64,000 nucleotides of DNA from Streptomyces mirabilis (lineage in GTDB: Bacteria > Actinomycetota > Actinomycetes > Streptomycetales > Streptomycetaceae), in NCBI RefSeq assembly GCF_039503195.1, contig NZ_JBCJKP010000001.1, forward strand, positions 9,486,001 to 9,550,000, written 5' to 3'. A program made the position numbers and the translations under genes. Positions 26,470-35,562 of the stretch are shown piece after piece. Numbering within the stretch: the stretch's first letter is position 1; every line of letters starts with the position of its first letter. The notes beneath the pieces are model-generated. The model had not been told where the DNA came from. It worked only from the letters and a program-made list of their open reading frames with translations, and ran no database searches.

Positions 26470-26840
26470 TCATCGCGTCACTGTGCTCGTGCCCGCGCCA
26501 GCGGCCCGGCGAGGACGACGGTGCCTGGCGTAGGCGCCGACGCGGCATCGGTGGGCGGCTGGTTCAGCGGCGAGTGTGAACGTCACCGCGAGGGGGCCGC
26601 GGTATGGGAGCCACCGCCACACGGTGCGGCGGGCGGCCCATTCCGCGGCACGGGTCGTCCCGCTTCCGCCCGCCAACTCTCGGGCCACTTACCGCGGCAG
26701 GCTGCAGGCGCGTCGCAGCAACACTCTGCTTCGGCCGTCTTGCACAGCACGTTGAATGCCGCGCGATCAAGCCGTTTCGGTGGCGACTTCTTGCCAGTTG
26801 GCGTAAGTCCGCCGCCTTCGCGATCTTGTGCCGGCTTCGC
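26470..26840 (-). pseudogene. Degraded second copy of the regulator's 5' end and promoter
   Basis: On the minus strand AAFNVLCKTAEAEC mirrors the start of the intact regulator (MAFNVLGLTDEAER). Base-level similarity continues upstream: CAGCACGTTGAATGCC, CCGTTTC, GGCGTAAG and CTTGTGC blocks correspond to 25900-25990. Frameshifted downstream pieces (ARELAGGSG, TFTLAAEP) echo ARELADACG and FTAVAP. The start codon is lost. A vestigial paralogue directly before the peptidase gene. Confidence 0.55.
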
Positions 26841-26934
26841 CAGGTTGACAGATTCCCCAAAGCGTGGGCGCTGTCCGGGGGTGGCGCCTTCTCTGTGCTT
26901 CCTCCTGAGTTCTTTTGTGAGAAGTGGAGTGCCC

Positions 26935-29900
26935 ATGAAACGGCGGAGAAGAGCGATCGCTCGCGGTGTCGCCACCATAGCCAGCGCGGCCGTTCTGCTC
27001 GGCACACCCGTGCCGTACGCGGCGGCCGCCGGAGCACGGACCCCGACGGCCGATTCCGGCGCGAAAGGTACGTCCGCGGGGGCTGCGCCGCCCTCCGCAC
27101 CCGGATCTTCAGCGCTCGGTCCGTGGCGCTCGTTCCTGAAGCCCACGCCCGCACAGTCGGCGAAGAACAGGCCTCACCAGATCCTTGTGGTGCTCGGCTC
27201 GGCCACCCAGGTGACGGGCAAGTCGCTGGGCAAGCGGCGCAATCTGCAGGTCCGTACCCCGCTGACCTCGGACACCGCGGTCAACAATGCGCTTCAGCGG
27301 GCCCACGCGGTTTCCATGCGGCCCCTGATGCCGGGTCTCGCGGCCACCGAGGCCCAGCAGTTGCGCTCAGCCGCCCAGCCGAAGCTGGGCCCGGGGGCGA
27401 TCGACCTGTCCAAGGTCCAGGTCGTCCAGCTCGCCGGCGGCGACGCCTCAGCGGCTGCCCGGGTGCTGGCCGCCACGCCCGGTGTCGTCTACGCCGAGCC
27501 CGACCAGACCGTCTCCCCCATGAACACCGGCGCCGTGCCGCTGACCTCCTCGGTGAGCGCCACGGCGGGGAAGGCGGGCTCGCCGGCGAATGGGCACAAC
27601 AGCGCAGCGACCGGCTCCGACGGTGTGCCCGGCAACGCGGCTCTCGGCACCTCGCTGCAGAGCTTCCTCAACGCCGGCGGGGTCAACGCGACGGGCGCCT
27701 ACAGCTTGCTGAAGCAGAAGTTCGACCAGCTGCCCGGCACCGGTGAGACCATCACCAACGTCTCGATCGGCGACCTCACCGACACATCGACGCCGAACCT
27801 GGGCGCAGCGGGGCCGACGACCGTCGTCCAGAACGGCCAGCGGTACCTGGACATCCCCACGATGCCCTTGATACCCACCTACACCGCGGACGCGACCGGC
27901 GCACTCGACCCGACGGGCTCGGCCCAGGGGCAGGACCCCGCGCTGGGTGAGGTCCTTCTGGACTTCTCGGTGATGGCGCCGCTTCCGCACGAACTGCAGC
28001 GCCCGGGCATGCAGGGCAGTGGGTCCTCCGATCTCCTGGGCATCGCCCCGGGTGCCGACTACCGGCTCGTCGTCCCGCAACAGCCGACGTTCAGCCAGAT
28101 CGCGGTGGCGCTGCTGGCCGCGGCCCGGCAGCAGCCGCGACCCGCCGTGATCACCGCCAGCCTCGGTTACGGCACCGACGCTGCGGGGCTCCCCGGCCGC
28201 TACCTGGAGGACGACCCGGTGCAGCAGGCCGTGATCGCGTCGATCGTGCAGCATTACGGCATCACCATGGTGGTCTCGTCGAACGACGGGACCAGGCTGT
28301 ACACCAACGCGGCCGTCGGGCCCGACGGCGGCAGCACCGCGACCAACGTGACCCGCAAGGCCGCCGACACCACCCGGATCGACGACGACCAGCTGTCGAC
28401 CACGCCCAGCAAGGTGCTGGACTCCGGTGCGATCACCGCGGGTGGTACCACGACCGACGACACGCTGTCCGTGCCGCCGCAGAACGGCGGAGCCGCGTCG
28501 GCCCACGGGACCTGGGCGACCACCAGACTCAACGGTTCCGGGGTCTTCTCCTCAGGATTCGGCACGCGCGTGGACGTCTCGGCGCCCAGTGACGGCATTC
28601 CCGCCTTCGAGCACCAGGGTCGGACCGCGCAGTCGGTGTCGGAGGTCCTCAACGGAGGCACTTCGGCGTCGGCGCCCGAGATCGCGGCCGCTGCCGCGGT
28701 CGTGCTGCAGGCCTCCCGGCTGACCGGGCAGCACCCGTCGCCCGATGACGTCCGTTCGCTGCTGGAGCGCACCGGCCGGGCCGTGCCCACGCCGCCGCAG
28801 ATCGACCAGCCGCTCCACGTCGGCCCGCAACTCGACGTCACCGCCGCGCTGCAAGCGGTCCTGGCCAAGGCGCACGGCAGCCACGCCCCCACAGGCGCGC
28901 CCCGCATCGTCCGGCTCTCCGTGGCGCATCGCCAGACCACGGGCGGACTCGGGAGCTCGTACCTGGAGGCCACCGACCCCGGACGCATCGACCTGGCCGG
29001 ACCGGGCGCGGGCTCCAGTGCCACCGGGGAGGGCCTGGTGGGACCGGTGACCATCGGCGCAGACGTGACCGGCCTGCCCGACCAGGAAGGCGTCAGCTAC
29101 GCGCTGCGCATCGGGCATCACGAGTTCACCTCCGATGTGCCGGCGATCCGGCTGACCCCCAGGCAGATGCTGATCGCGGCCGGACTGCCGGTCGTCTCCG
29201 CGACGGACCGTCAGGTCTCGCTCACCTTCGAGGTGCGCCACGGCCACCAGGTGCTGGCCTCAGCCGCCCACGAGCTGACCTTCGGCCCCACCGACGGCGG
29301 CTACGTCGAGTCGCTCGCCCCGGTGGTCCAGCCCGTCGTCAAGGCGGGACACTCCGTTCAGGTGAGCTACGACCTCACCGGAGTGCGGAACCTTGGCTCG
29401 CCCCAGTTGGTCGTGTCGGGAGTCGGCCACTGGAACCCCGCGTCGGCGCCCATCTTCTCCGCCTCCTACACCGCCCCGCTGACGGGCCTTCACGGCACGG
29501 TCACCGTCCCGGCCGGCGCCTTCTCCGCCGGCGGCGGCATCTACGGGATCGGTGTCCTCCAGAACCCCACAGGCAACCGCAAGGGTGGTCCGCTGTACGG
29601 CGAGTTCGCCTCGATCCGGGTCGACGGCGGTGACCCCTCGCAACGCCCGGCAGCGCCGACCCTGGCCGCGAAGACGTCCGGAGAGTTCGGTCACCTGTTG
29701 GAGATCAACCGGGCCGCACCGCAGTTCGCAGTGCACTACGACGTATCAGGGGTCAAGGGCGCCACCGGCACACTGCTGGAGTTCTCCGCGCCCGGGCCGA
29801 ACTTGTACAACTCGTACAACCTGGTCAGCAACCAGAACGGCACCACCCGCGACCACAACGGAGTGGACAGCCCGGCCACGCTCGACCGCTCGCTGAAGGG

Positions 29901-31116
29901 TACGCGGGGCACGGCGGCACTTGACGCCCTCGCGCTCAAGCTTCCCTCATCGATCGCCTACGACCTGCGGGTGTTCGCCGTCGACCGGCACGGCGAGACA
30001 GTCGGCCAGGCTTCGCCGACGTCCCTGCTGGGATACGACGACGGACTGGCCCCCGACGGCACCAACCTGACCAACTTCGCGATCGTCCCCGGCGGCACGT
30101 CCGTCGCGGCGGTCGAAAGCCCCACCGGTGAAGGCTCGGTGTACGACTACAACGCCGCCACCGGAACCTATGGGCGGAAGGTGACGAGCGACCCCGCGTA
30201 CGGCTCCGTCTACGAGGTGTTCGGCGTCGATTCCGCCCACCACACGCTGGTCCTGCACCAGCAGACGACCACCGGCGAGCAGTGGCTCGAGACCTACGAC
30301 ACGAGCACCGGCGACGCGGTCGGCAGCCCCGTCCGCGTCGACGACCAGTACGTCGTGATCGGCGGGCGGGTAGACGCCAAGCGCCACCGTGCAGTGGTGC
30401 TCGCCTCCCGTTCAAGCGACCGTGCGGGCTTCGCGCTGCCTGTGAACACGGCGACGGGCGCTCAAGGGACGCCGTTCGCGCTCGAGCCCACCCCGGACGG
30501 CTTTGCCACGTACGGCCTGCTGGACGTGGACGAATCGACCGGCGTCTTCTCCGCGCAGAAGACCGGAAGCACCATCAACTGCTTGGCCTCGACCGGGTCC
30601 GGCACCATAGCCACGGTCGACCTGGACAGCGCAACGGTCACCCACAGCGCCGCAGGAGTCCCTTGCGCCGGGAACCTCGCCTCCGACCAGAACGGCAACC
30701 TCTACGAAACGTGGTACCACTCAGCCAGCGTCAACTTCGCCGGCACCGGGTACTACGCGCAGTTGCCCAGCGGGGACCCGGTGAATCTCGGTACGAACCA
30801 AGCGGCTGAAGCGCTCGCCATCGACGGCGTGCACCAACTGGGGCTGTTCGCCTTCCGGTACCCGGACCTGAAGCCGACGGGCGGCTTTCAGCAGTACGGC
30901 TTCGGCGACAACAACGCCACCGGCCGGATCGCCGTCGTCGACCTGAAGACGGGCGAGACGATGGGCACCGTGACCGGCGTCGAGTACCTCCCTGCAGGCG
31001 CCTACAACGGCCGGCTCCCGAGCCATCACGAGCGCGCCATCCAGCTCGACCCGGCAACACGGACCGGCTGGACGTACGCGGCCGACGGCAGCCAGATCCA
31101 GCAGTTCTCCTACTGA
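26935..31116 (+). CDS. Large secreted serine peptidase of the subtilase clan (S8/S53-like)
   Basis: 1393 residues from ATG 26935 (GGAG seven bases upstream); the frame opens earlier but the signal peptide (MKRRRRAIARGVATIASAAV and PYAAAAG) fixes the start. An inhibitor-like propeptide ends in ATPGVVYAEPDQ near residue 190. The nucleophile is Ser577 in GGTSASAPE. Upstream, Glu339 and Asp343 form an ExxxD pair (GEVLLD) and Asn450-Asp451 lies in SSNDG; this spacing resembles sedolisins (S53) as much as subtilisins (S8). After the catalytic domain come about 800 residues of beta-rich repeats, including a C-terminal propeller-like part (VFGVDSAHHTLVL, AAEALAIDGVHQLGL). No membrane anchor. Extracellular proteolysis is likely. 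Confidence 0.85.
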   Translation: MKRRRRAIARGVATIASAAVLLGTPVPYAAAAGARTPTADSGAKGTSAGAAPPSAPGSSALGPWRSFLKPTPAQSAKNRPHQILVVLGSATQVTGKSLGKRRNLQVRTPLTSDTAVNNALQRAHAVSMRPLMPGLAATEAQQLRSAAQPKLGPGAIDLSKVQVVQLAGGDASAAARVLAATPGVVYAEPDQTVSPMNTGAVPLTSSVSATAGKAGSPANGHNSAATGSDGVPGNAALGTSLQSFLNAGGVNATGAYSLLKQKFDQLPGTGETITNVSIGDLTDTSTPNLGAAGPTTVVQNGQRYLDIPTMPLIPTYTADATGALDPTGSAQGQDPALGEVLLDFSVMAPLPHELQRPGMQGSGSSDLLGIAPGADYRLVVPQQPTFSQIAVALLAAARQQPRPAVITASLGYGTDAAGLPGRYLEDDPVQQAVIASIVQHYGITMVVSSNDGTRLYTNAAVGPDGGSTATNVTRKAADTTRIDDDQLSTTPSKVLDSGAITAGGTTTDDTLSVPPQNGGAASAHGTWATTRLNGSGVFSSGFGTRVDVSAPSDGIPAFEHQGRTAQSVSEVLNGGTSASAPEIAAAAAVVLQASRLTGQHPSPDDVRSLLERTGRAVPTPPQIDQPLHVGPQLDVTAALQAVLAKAHGSHAPTGAPRIVRLSVAHRQTTGGLGSSYLEATDPGRIDLAGPGAGSSATGEGLVGPVTIGADVTGLPDQEGVSYALRIGHHEFTSDVPAIRLTPRQMLIAAGLPVVSATDRQVSLTFEVRHGHQVLASAAHELTFGPTDGGYVESLAPVVQPVVKAGHSVQVSYDLTGVRNLGSPQLVVSGVGHWNPASAPIFSASYTAPLTGLHGTVTVPAGAFSAGGGIYGIGVLQNPTGNRKGGPLYGEFASIRVDGGDPSQRPAAPTLAAKTSGEFGHLLEINRAAPQFAVHYDVSGVKGATGTLLEFSAPGPNLYNSYNLVSNQNGTTRDHNGVDSPATLDRSLKGTRGTAALDALALKLPSSIAYDLRVFAVDRHGETVGQASPTSLLGYDDGLAPDGTNLTNFAIVPGGTSVAAVESPTGEGSVYDYNAATGTYGRKVTSDPAYGSVYEVFGVDSAHHTLVLHQQTTTGEQWLETYDTSTGDAVGSPVRVDDQYVVIGGRVDAKRHRAVVLASRSSDRAGFALPVNTATGAQGTPFALEPTPDGFATYGLLDVDESTGVFSAQKTGSTINCLASTGSGTIATVDLDSATVTHSAAGVPCAGNLASDQNGNLYETWYHSASVNFAGTGYYAQLPSGDPVNLGTNQAAEALAIDGVHQLGLFAFRYPDLKPTGGFQQYGFGDNNATGRIAVVDLKTGETMGTVTGVEYLPAGAYNGRLPSHHERAIQLDPATRTGWTYAADGSQIQQFSY

Positions 31117-31138
31117 TCCGATTCGCTGCTCCACCACC

Positions 31139-31172
31139 CGGGTCCGCGGGCGCCACGGCGTCAGCGGACCCG
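31139..31172 (+). terminator. Stem-loop after the peptidase gene
   Basis: CGGGTCCGC (31139-31147) pairs perfectly with GCGGACCCG (31164-31172), 16-base loop, 23 bases past the peptidase stop. Confidence 0.6.
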
Positions 31173-31213
31173 CGGCGTCAGCTCTCCCTTGGCTGAAGGG
31201 CAGCGTCCCTGCC

Positions 31214-31492
31214 CAACTGCAATCGCCGGGACGACGGAGTGCACCCCTCGTCCGGTTCATCGGACTGGCCGAACTCGGTGCGGCCGCAGGACTGCTCAAA
31301 GGCCTCTTCTGGCAGCCCGTCGGCATCGCCGCCGCCGTGGGATTCGGACTCCTGCTCATCGGAGCCGTGCGCTTCCACGCAAAGGCCGGGGACTACGCCA
31401 ACCCCAGACCCGGGGCAACGCGATGGCACCCGCCGCTGACCGCCGTCGCCGTCGCTGCTGCCCTCACGCTCGCCCTCTCGGCATGGCGAAGA
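31214..31492 (+). pseudogene. 5'-truncated DoxX-like membrane protein
   Basis: The plus frame reads APLVRFIGLAELGAAAGLLK, VGIAAAVGFGLLLIGAVRFH and PPLTAVAVAAALTLALSA, the last three helices of DoxX-like proteins. The first helix and start codon are missing, and the frame runs on into unrelated sequence after the last helix. The stretch from 31493 to 31763 shows nothing else. Confidence 0.6.
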
Positions 31493-31763
31493 TCAGCAGC
31501 GGCCGGCACATCACCACCCGGCTTTTCCTGCCGAGCAGTTCCCCCCACTGCCCTCCCTTGCCCGGCGGCGGGTGTGAAAGCCACAGCCCGGCCTGCTGCC
31601 GGCATTCTCCCGGTCCGAGGCGGCGGAGGTCGTCGAGTGACGGCCGCGGTGCCCGCCCTACGCATCCGTTGACCAGCGCATGGACGACCACCGCGACCGC
31701 GTCACGTCACATCAGGGGTGTGGTGTGTGTCGAAGTGCCGCGGTCGGACCTTCGGCCGGGGGA

Positions 31764-34193
31764 TCAACAGCTGCGCGATTTCCCGCAACCCGCCCGGAAC
31801 CCTCCGACCCACGGACGCCGTTCGACGCACGGCCCAGCGACCGCCTCACCGTGTAGGTCCCAGGGCGGGTGGGGCGGCGTCGGCGGACGTCCCCAGTCGG
31901 ACGGTTCGGCGCCGACGGTGAAGGAGAGCGCCCGCAGGCCTCGGAGCGACTCGGTCGTCAGATACGTACGGCCGTATGAGGAACCGTCGACCCTCGCCGA
32001 CTGGATGTACCGGGCACGGTCGGAGGTGCCGGTGGCCGTGATGGTCAGGGCGCCGCGCGGGTAGTAGCGCCGGTCGAGCGTCAGATCGACCCGCTCGAAG
32101 ACGGGCGTCGACAGGCCCCAGGTGTCGTAGCCGGGCTGCACCGGGAAGATCCCGATGGACGAGAGCACGTTCCAGGCGGACATCGTGCCGAGGTCGTCGT
32201 TGCCGGTCATGCCGGTCGGCGCGTCCGTGAACAAGGTCAGCGCGGCGTGCACCACATCGGTCGTCTTCCACGGCTGACCGGTCGACAGATACGTGTACGG
32301 CGCGATCAGGTCGGGTTCGTTCTGCGGGTTGTACTTGTCCGCGTTGTAGTAGTCGTACGGGCCGTTGACCCACACCTCTCGTGCGGTCTTCGCCGGGTCC
32401 TTCAGAAGCTGCTGGTACGCGAAGAACGAGTCGAGCCGGTCGTTGGCCGTCCGCTTGCCACCGATCAGGTCGACCATGCCCGGCAGGTCCTGCGGCACGA
32501 GCCACTGGTACTGCCAGGACGTGCCCTCGTGGAAACCCTCACTCAGGGCCGGGTCCGCCGGTCCGGTGAAGGCGCCGGAGGCATCCCTCGCGCGGAAGAA
32601 GCCGGTCGAACCGTCGTAGATCTTCCGGTAGTTCTGGGATCGTGCGGCATAGCGTGCGGCGTCCGCGTCGTGGCCCAGATCCCGTGCCATCGCGCCGAGC
32701 ATGGCGTCCGACAGGGCGTACTCCAGGGTCGCGGAGGCTCCGTGGTCGTAGTCCGAGTCGCCGGGCTTCGCGTGCGGCCGGTCCTTGATGTAAGGCGCGA
32801 AGCCGTTCGCGATGTACTCCTTGTTGGCTTCGCGGCCCACCGCGGGCGAATCGGCGGGCGGCACTTCGTCGGCATTCTTCTTCAGGGCGCGGTAGGCCCG
32901 TTCCTCGTATCCCTTGAGCAGGCCCTGCTGGTAGGCGTTGGTCAGGAACGGGGTGACCGGGTCGCCGGTCATGATGTTGGTCTCGACCGTGCCGTAGCCC
33001 CACTTGGGCAGCCAGCCGCTGTCTTCGTCGATCTTGATGACGGAGATCGCCATGTCCCTGGCCTCACGGGGCGCGAGCAGGGAGAGGAGCTGCGACTGGG
33101 TGCGGTAGGTGTCCCACAGTGACCAGTTCTGGTAGTAGGTGAAGCCCTGTGCGCGGTGGACCCGCTGGTCCCAGCCGGTGTAGCGACCGTCGGCGTCGCT
33201 GCCGATGTTGGGCGCGAGGAAGGACCGGTAGAGCGATGAGTAGAACGTGCGGCGCAGGGTGTCACCACCGCCCTGGGCGCGTACGTCGTCGAGCCGGTCC
33301 TCCCACGTGCGGTGCGCCTGGCTCCGGACGGCGTCGAACGAACGGCCTCCCTCGGAGCGGAGGTTGAGGGCGGCGCCGCGGGCGTCCACGTACGAGAGCG
33401 CGGTGGTCGCTTCGACCGTCCGGTCCTTGGTCGTGTCGAAGCGGACGAAGGCGCCGTTGCGTCCCGCGCTGACGGATTCCTTGGAACCCTCGGTGACGGC
33501 ATCGCCGTTCCAGGTGCCCGAAGTGGTGAACGGGCGGTCGAAGCGGGTGACCGTGTAGACGGTGTACGGCTTGGTGTCCTGGCAGAAGCCGCTGCCGGTG
33601 ATGGCGGTCCGCACCGTGCGGTTGTCGAGGACCTCGACCTTGGTGGAGATCGTCCTGTGCAGCGACTGCCCCGCGTTGAGCAGGACGTTGGCCTTGTCGG
33701 TGGCCGGGAAGGTGTAGCGCTGCACCCCGGTCCGGGCGGTCGCGGTCAGCTCGGCCTTGATGCCGGTCTTCAGGTCGACCCGGTACGAGCCGGGGCTCGC
33801 CCGCTCGCTGTCGTGGCTGAACTCCGCCTCGTACTTGGCGTAGTCCGTCTCGGTGACGTCACCCGTGGTCGGCAGCACGGGCAGGTCGCCGCCCAAGCCG
33901 CAGCCGACGCCCGAGAGATGGACGAGGGAGAAGCCACGGATGTGATTCTGGGAGTAGTCGTAGCCGGTGTTGTGGCCGGTGTCCGGCGAGAACTGCACCA
34001 TGCCGAAGGGCACGGCGGCGCCGGGGTAGGTGTTGCCTTCGTTCTCCGTTCCGATGAACGGGTTGACCAGATCGGTGAGCGGGGCGCTCGGCGGGACGGC
34101 CGCCCGGGCCGCTGGAACCGCGAGGGAGCCGCCGAGGAGCAGGGTGGTCGCCACCACCATCCCCGCATCGCGTAGCCGTTGAGTCCATCCCAT
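31764..34193 (-). CDS. Secreted GH92 alpha-mannosidase
   Basis: 809 residues, signal peptide to about 32 (TTLLLGGSLAVPAARA). GH92 signatures in order: DLVNPFIGTENEGNTYPGAA, GFSLVHLSGVGCG, YYQNWSLWDTYRTQSQLLSL (substrate-binding aromatic and acidic residues), HEGTSWQYQWLVPQDLPG, and GNDDLGTMSAWNVLSSIGIF with the conserved acidic residues. Ca-dependent exo-mannosidase acting on mannans or N-glycans outside the cell. The catalytic domain ends near FTVGAEPSDWG; the last 45 or so residues (from RPPTPP) are low-complexity and look like read-through, so a former C-terminus or binding module may have been lost. Confidence 0.92.
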   Translation of the reverse strand: MGWTQRLRDAGMVVATTLLLGGSLAVPAARAAVPPSAPLTDLVNPFIGTENEGNTYPGAAVPFGMVQFSPDTGHNTGYDYSQNHIRGFSLVHLSGVGCGLGGDLPVLPTTGDVTETDYAKYEAEFSHDSERASPGSYRVDLKTGIKAELTATARTGVQRYTFPATDKANVLLNAGQSLHRTISTKVEVLDNRTVRTAITGSGFCQDTKPYTVYTVTRFDRPFTTSGTWNGDAVTEGSKESVSAGRNGAFVRFDTTKDRTVEATTALSYVDARGAALNLRSEGGRSFDAVRSQAHRTWEDRLDDVRAQGGGDTLRRTFYSSLYRSFLAPNIGSDADGRYTGWDQRVHRAQGFTYYQNWSLWDTYRTQSQLLSLLAPREARDMAISVIKIDEDSGWLPKWGYGTVETNIMTGDPVTPFLTNAYQQGLLKGYEERAYRALKKNADEVPPADSPAVGREANKEYIANGFAPYIKDRPHAKPGDSDYDHGASATLEYALSDAMLGAMARDLGHDADAARYAARSQNYRKIYDGSTGFFRARDASGAFTGPADPALSEGFHEGTSWQYQWLVPQDLPGMVDLIGGKRTANDRLDSFFAYQQLLKDPAKTAREVWVNGPYDYYNADKYNPQNEPDLIAPYTYLSTGQPWKTTDVVHAALTLFTDAPTGMTGNDDLGTMSAWNVLSSIGIFPVQPGYDTWGLSTPVFERVDLTLDRRYYPRGALTITATGTSDRARYIQSARVDGSSYGRTYLTTESLRGLRALSFTVGAEPSDWGRPPTPPHPPWDLHGEAVAGPCVERRPWVGGFRAGCGKSRSC

Positions 34194-34529
34194 GGGCGGG
34201 AGCGCCTCCTCAAAGCCTGGACAACGTTGTCAAAGCGTGGAGCGCGATCATTCTTCGTCGTGTACACGCAATCGTCAAGTGCTGCGGGCGGGGCGGCAGT
34301 TCAGCGGATCACGCGAGCCCGCAGTCCTCCGCGACCGATGTCGCGAGCCGGTCGCCTGCGCGTCGGCACACCTCGGGGGTGCCGAGCAGGACGAACGCGA
34401 GCGGACCCTGGGGCTTCCCGCCAAGGCCAGAGGAGGCGAGGTGGGCGGGGTCGGCCTGTTCGGGGGAGGGGGCCGCGCCGTCGGGGCGCCGGCGGTGGAC
34501 CGGGACGACACCGCAGGGTGTACACCTGG

Positions 34530-34675
34530 GCCAGGACCACCGGGTCGTTGTCGATGTCACCTCGCCCGGACCCTATCGGGTGCGTGTCTGGGCGGGCCCA
34601 CGGGAAGAGGACGCGCGGGAGGAACTGGACGCCTACCGGTTCTTCGAACGCTTCGTGATCCAGCTGTCGCCGTGA
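34530..34675 (+). pseudogene. C-terminal fragment of a conserved Streptomyces hypothetical protein
   Basis: HRVVVDVTSPGPYRVRVWAG and the ending FFERFVIQLSP followed by a stop have the look of a real protein tail (beta-rich, PYRVRV). The upstream sequence in this frame is low-complexity debris with no start. The same kind of tail (GVWQVRVYCAGR) occurs in the convergent broken gene, so the two may be distant relatives. Confidence 0.4.
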
Positions 34676-34681
34676 GGCGCC

Positions 34682-34716
34682 GAGCGGGGCGGGGCCGTGG
34701 GTGGCCCGCCCCGCTC
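34682..34716. terminator. Strong bidirectional terminator
   Basis: Perfect 12-bp stem GAGCGGGGCGGG (34682-34693) / CCCGCCCCGCTC (34705-34716), 11-base loop, between two convergent gene remnants. Confidence 0.7.
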
Positions 34717-34725
34717 GTGCGGGGG

Positions 34726-35260
34726 CTACTTCACCTGCACACAGAAGGCGTCGCCGTCGAGGATGCGGTCGTCGTTGTACCAGGTGGCGAGCCGTGATCC
34801 CGCCCTATGGTGGTCCGTGCTGTCCAGGGCCCGGGCCGAGTAGCTGCCGTTCGCGTTCTTGGCCCCTTCCTTCGTGGTGCTGAACGGGTATGTGCCACCT
34901 CACGGCGGCCCGCGCAGTACACCCGCACCTGCCACACGCCGTCCGTGTCGGACAGATGCGCATAGGTGTCCATCGGCCCGGCCGCCACACCCCGCAGCGC
35001 CAGTTCACCTGACGGGGGCAGTGAAGCTGGGCTTCCGCCTTTTCCTCCCAGTCGCCGCGGTCTCGGCGCCGGGCGGGCTCCCTGTCCCACACTTCGGCAG
35101 CCGTGGCGGCGGTGTGCGTGTGGCCGGTGTTTTCGACGTCCAGCCGGCCTTCATCAGCGGCCAGGAACGCACCACCGGCCCCACGGCCTTCCGGATACGC
35201 GAAAGGGACCCGTGTGTCGGCGCGACGTCGTTCGGAAGTCCGGCACCCGGGCGAGGGCGC
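34726..35260 (-). pseudogene. Frameshifted hypothetical protein
   Basis: One protein can be traced across three minus-strand frames: AFLAADEGRLDVENTGHTHT, AEVWDREPARRRDRGDWEEK and AEAQLHCP; then SGELALRGVAAGPMDTYAHL and SDTDGVWQVRVYCAGR; then STTKEGAKNANGSYSARALD, RLATWYNDDRILDGDAFCVQ and a stop at 34726. Two or more indels, no intact start. Family unknown. The 300 bases above it (to 35562) contain only shadow frames. Confidence 0.5.
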
Positions 35261-35562
35261 GCGCGGCTGCCGTAGGTACGCGGGGCGATCAGAGGCCTCC
35301 GCCCACCACAGAGCACCTTCCGTTCGCTGAGCAATGCGCACTGACGGGAGAGCAGGCAAGAGACTTCGGCCAGTCGGGCTTCATGTGCGGCAGCCCGTAA
35401 CCGGGCGTGCTGGATCCGGTGTTGCCGTGAAGCCGGCACCGCGACTGCCGTCCGGACGGTCGGTGTGCCCGACCAGGGCCGAGTCCGGGCCCGGGGCTCG
35501 GCCCAGCCGTGAGCCCGACCACCACGGTGCCGAGTCGCCTCCCACGCAGGGCGGTGGAACAC

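Noticed and set aside
26521..26934. 138-residue N-terminal extension of the peptidase
   Set aside because: It would precede a perfect signal peptide and overlaps the regulator relic; ATG 26935 is the start.
35261..35562. Possible coding on the minus strand above the frameshifted hypothetical
   Set aside because: Only Pro/Arg/Gly-rich shadow frames and no conserved segment.
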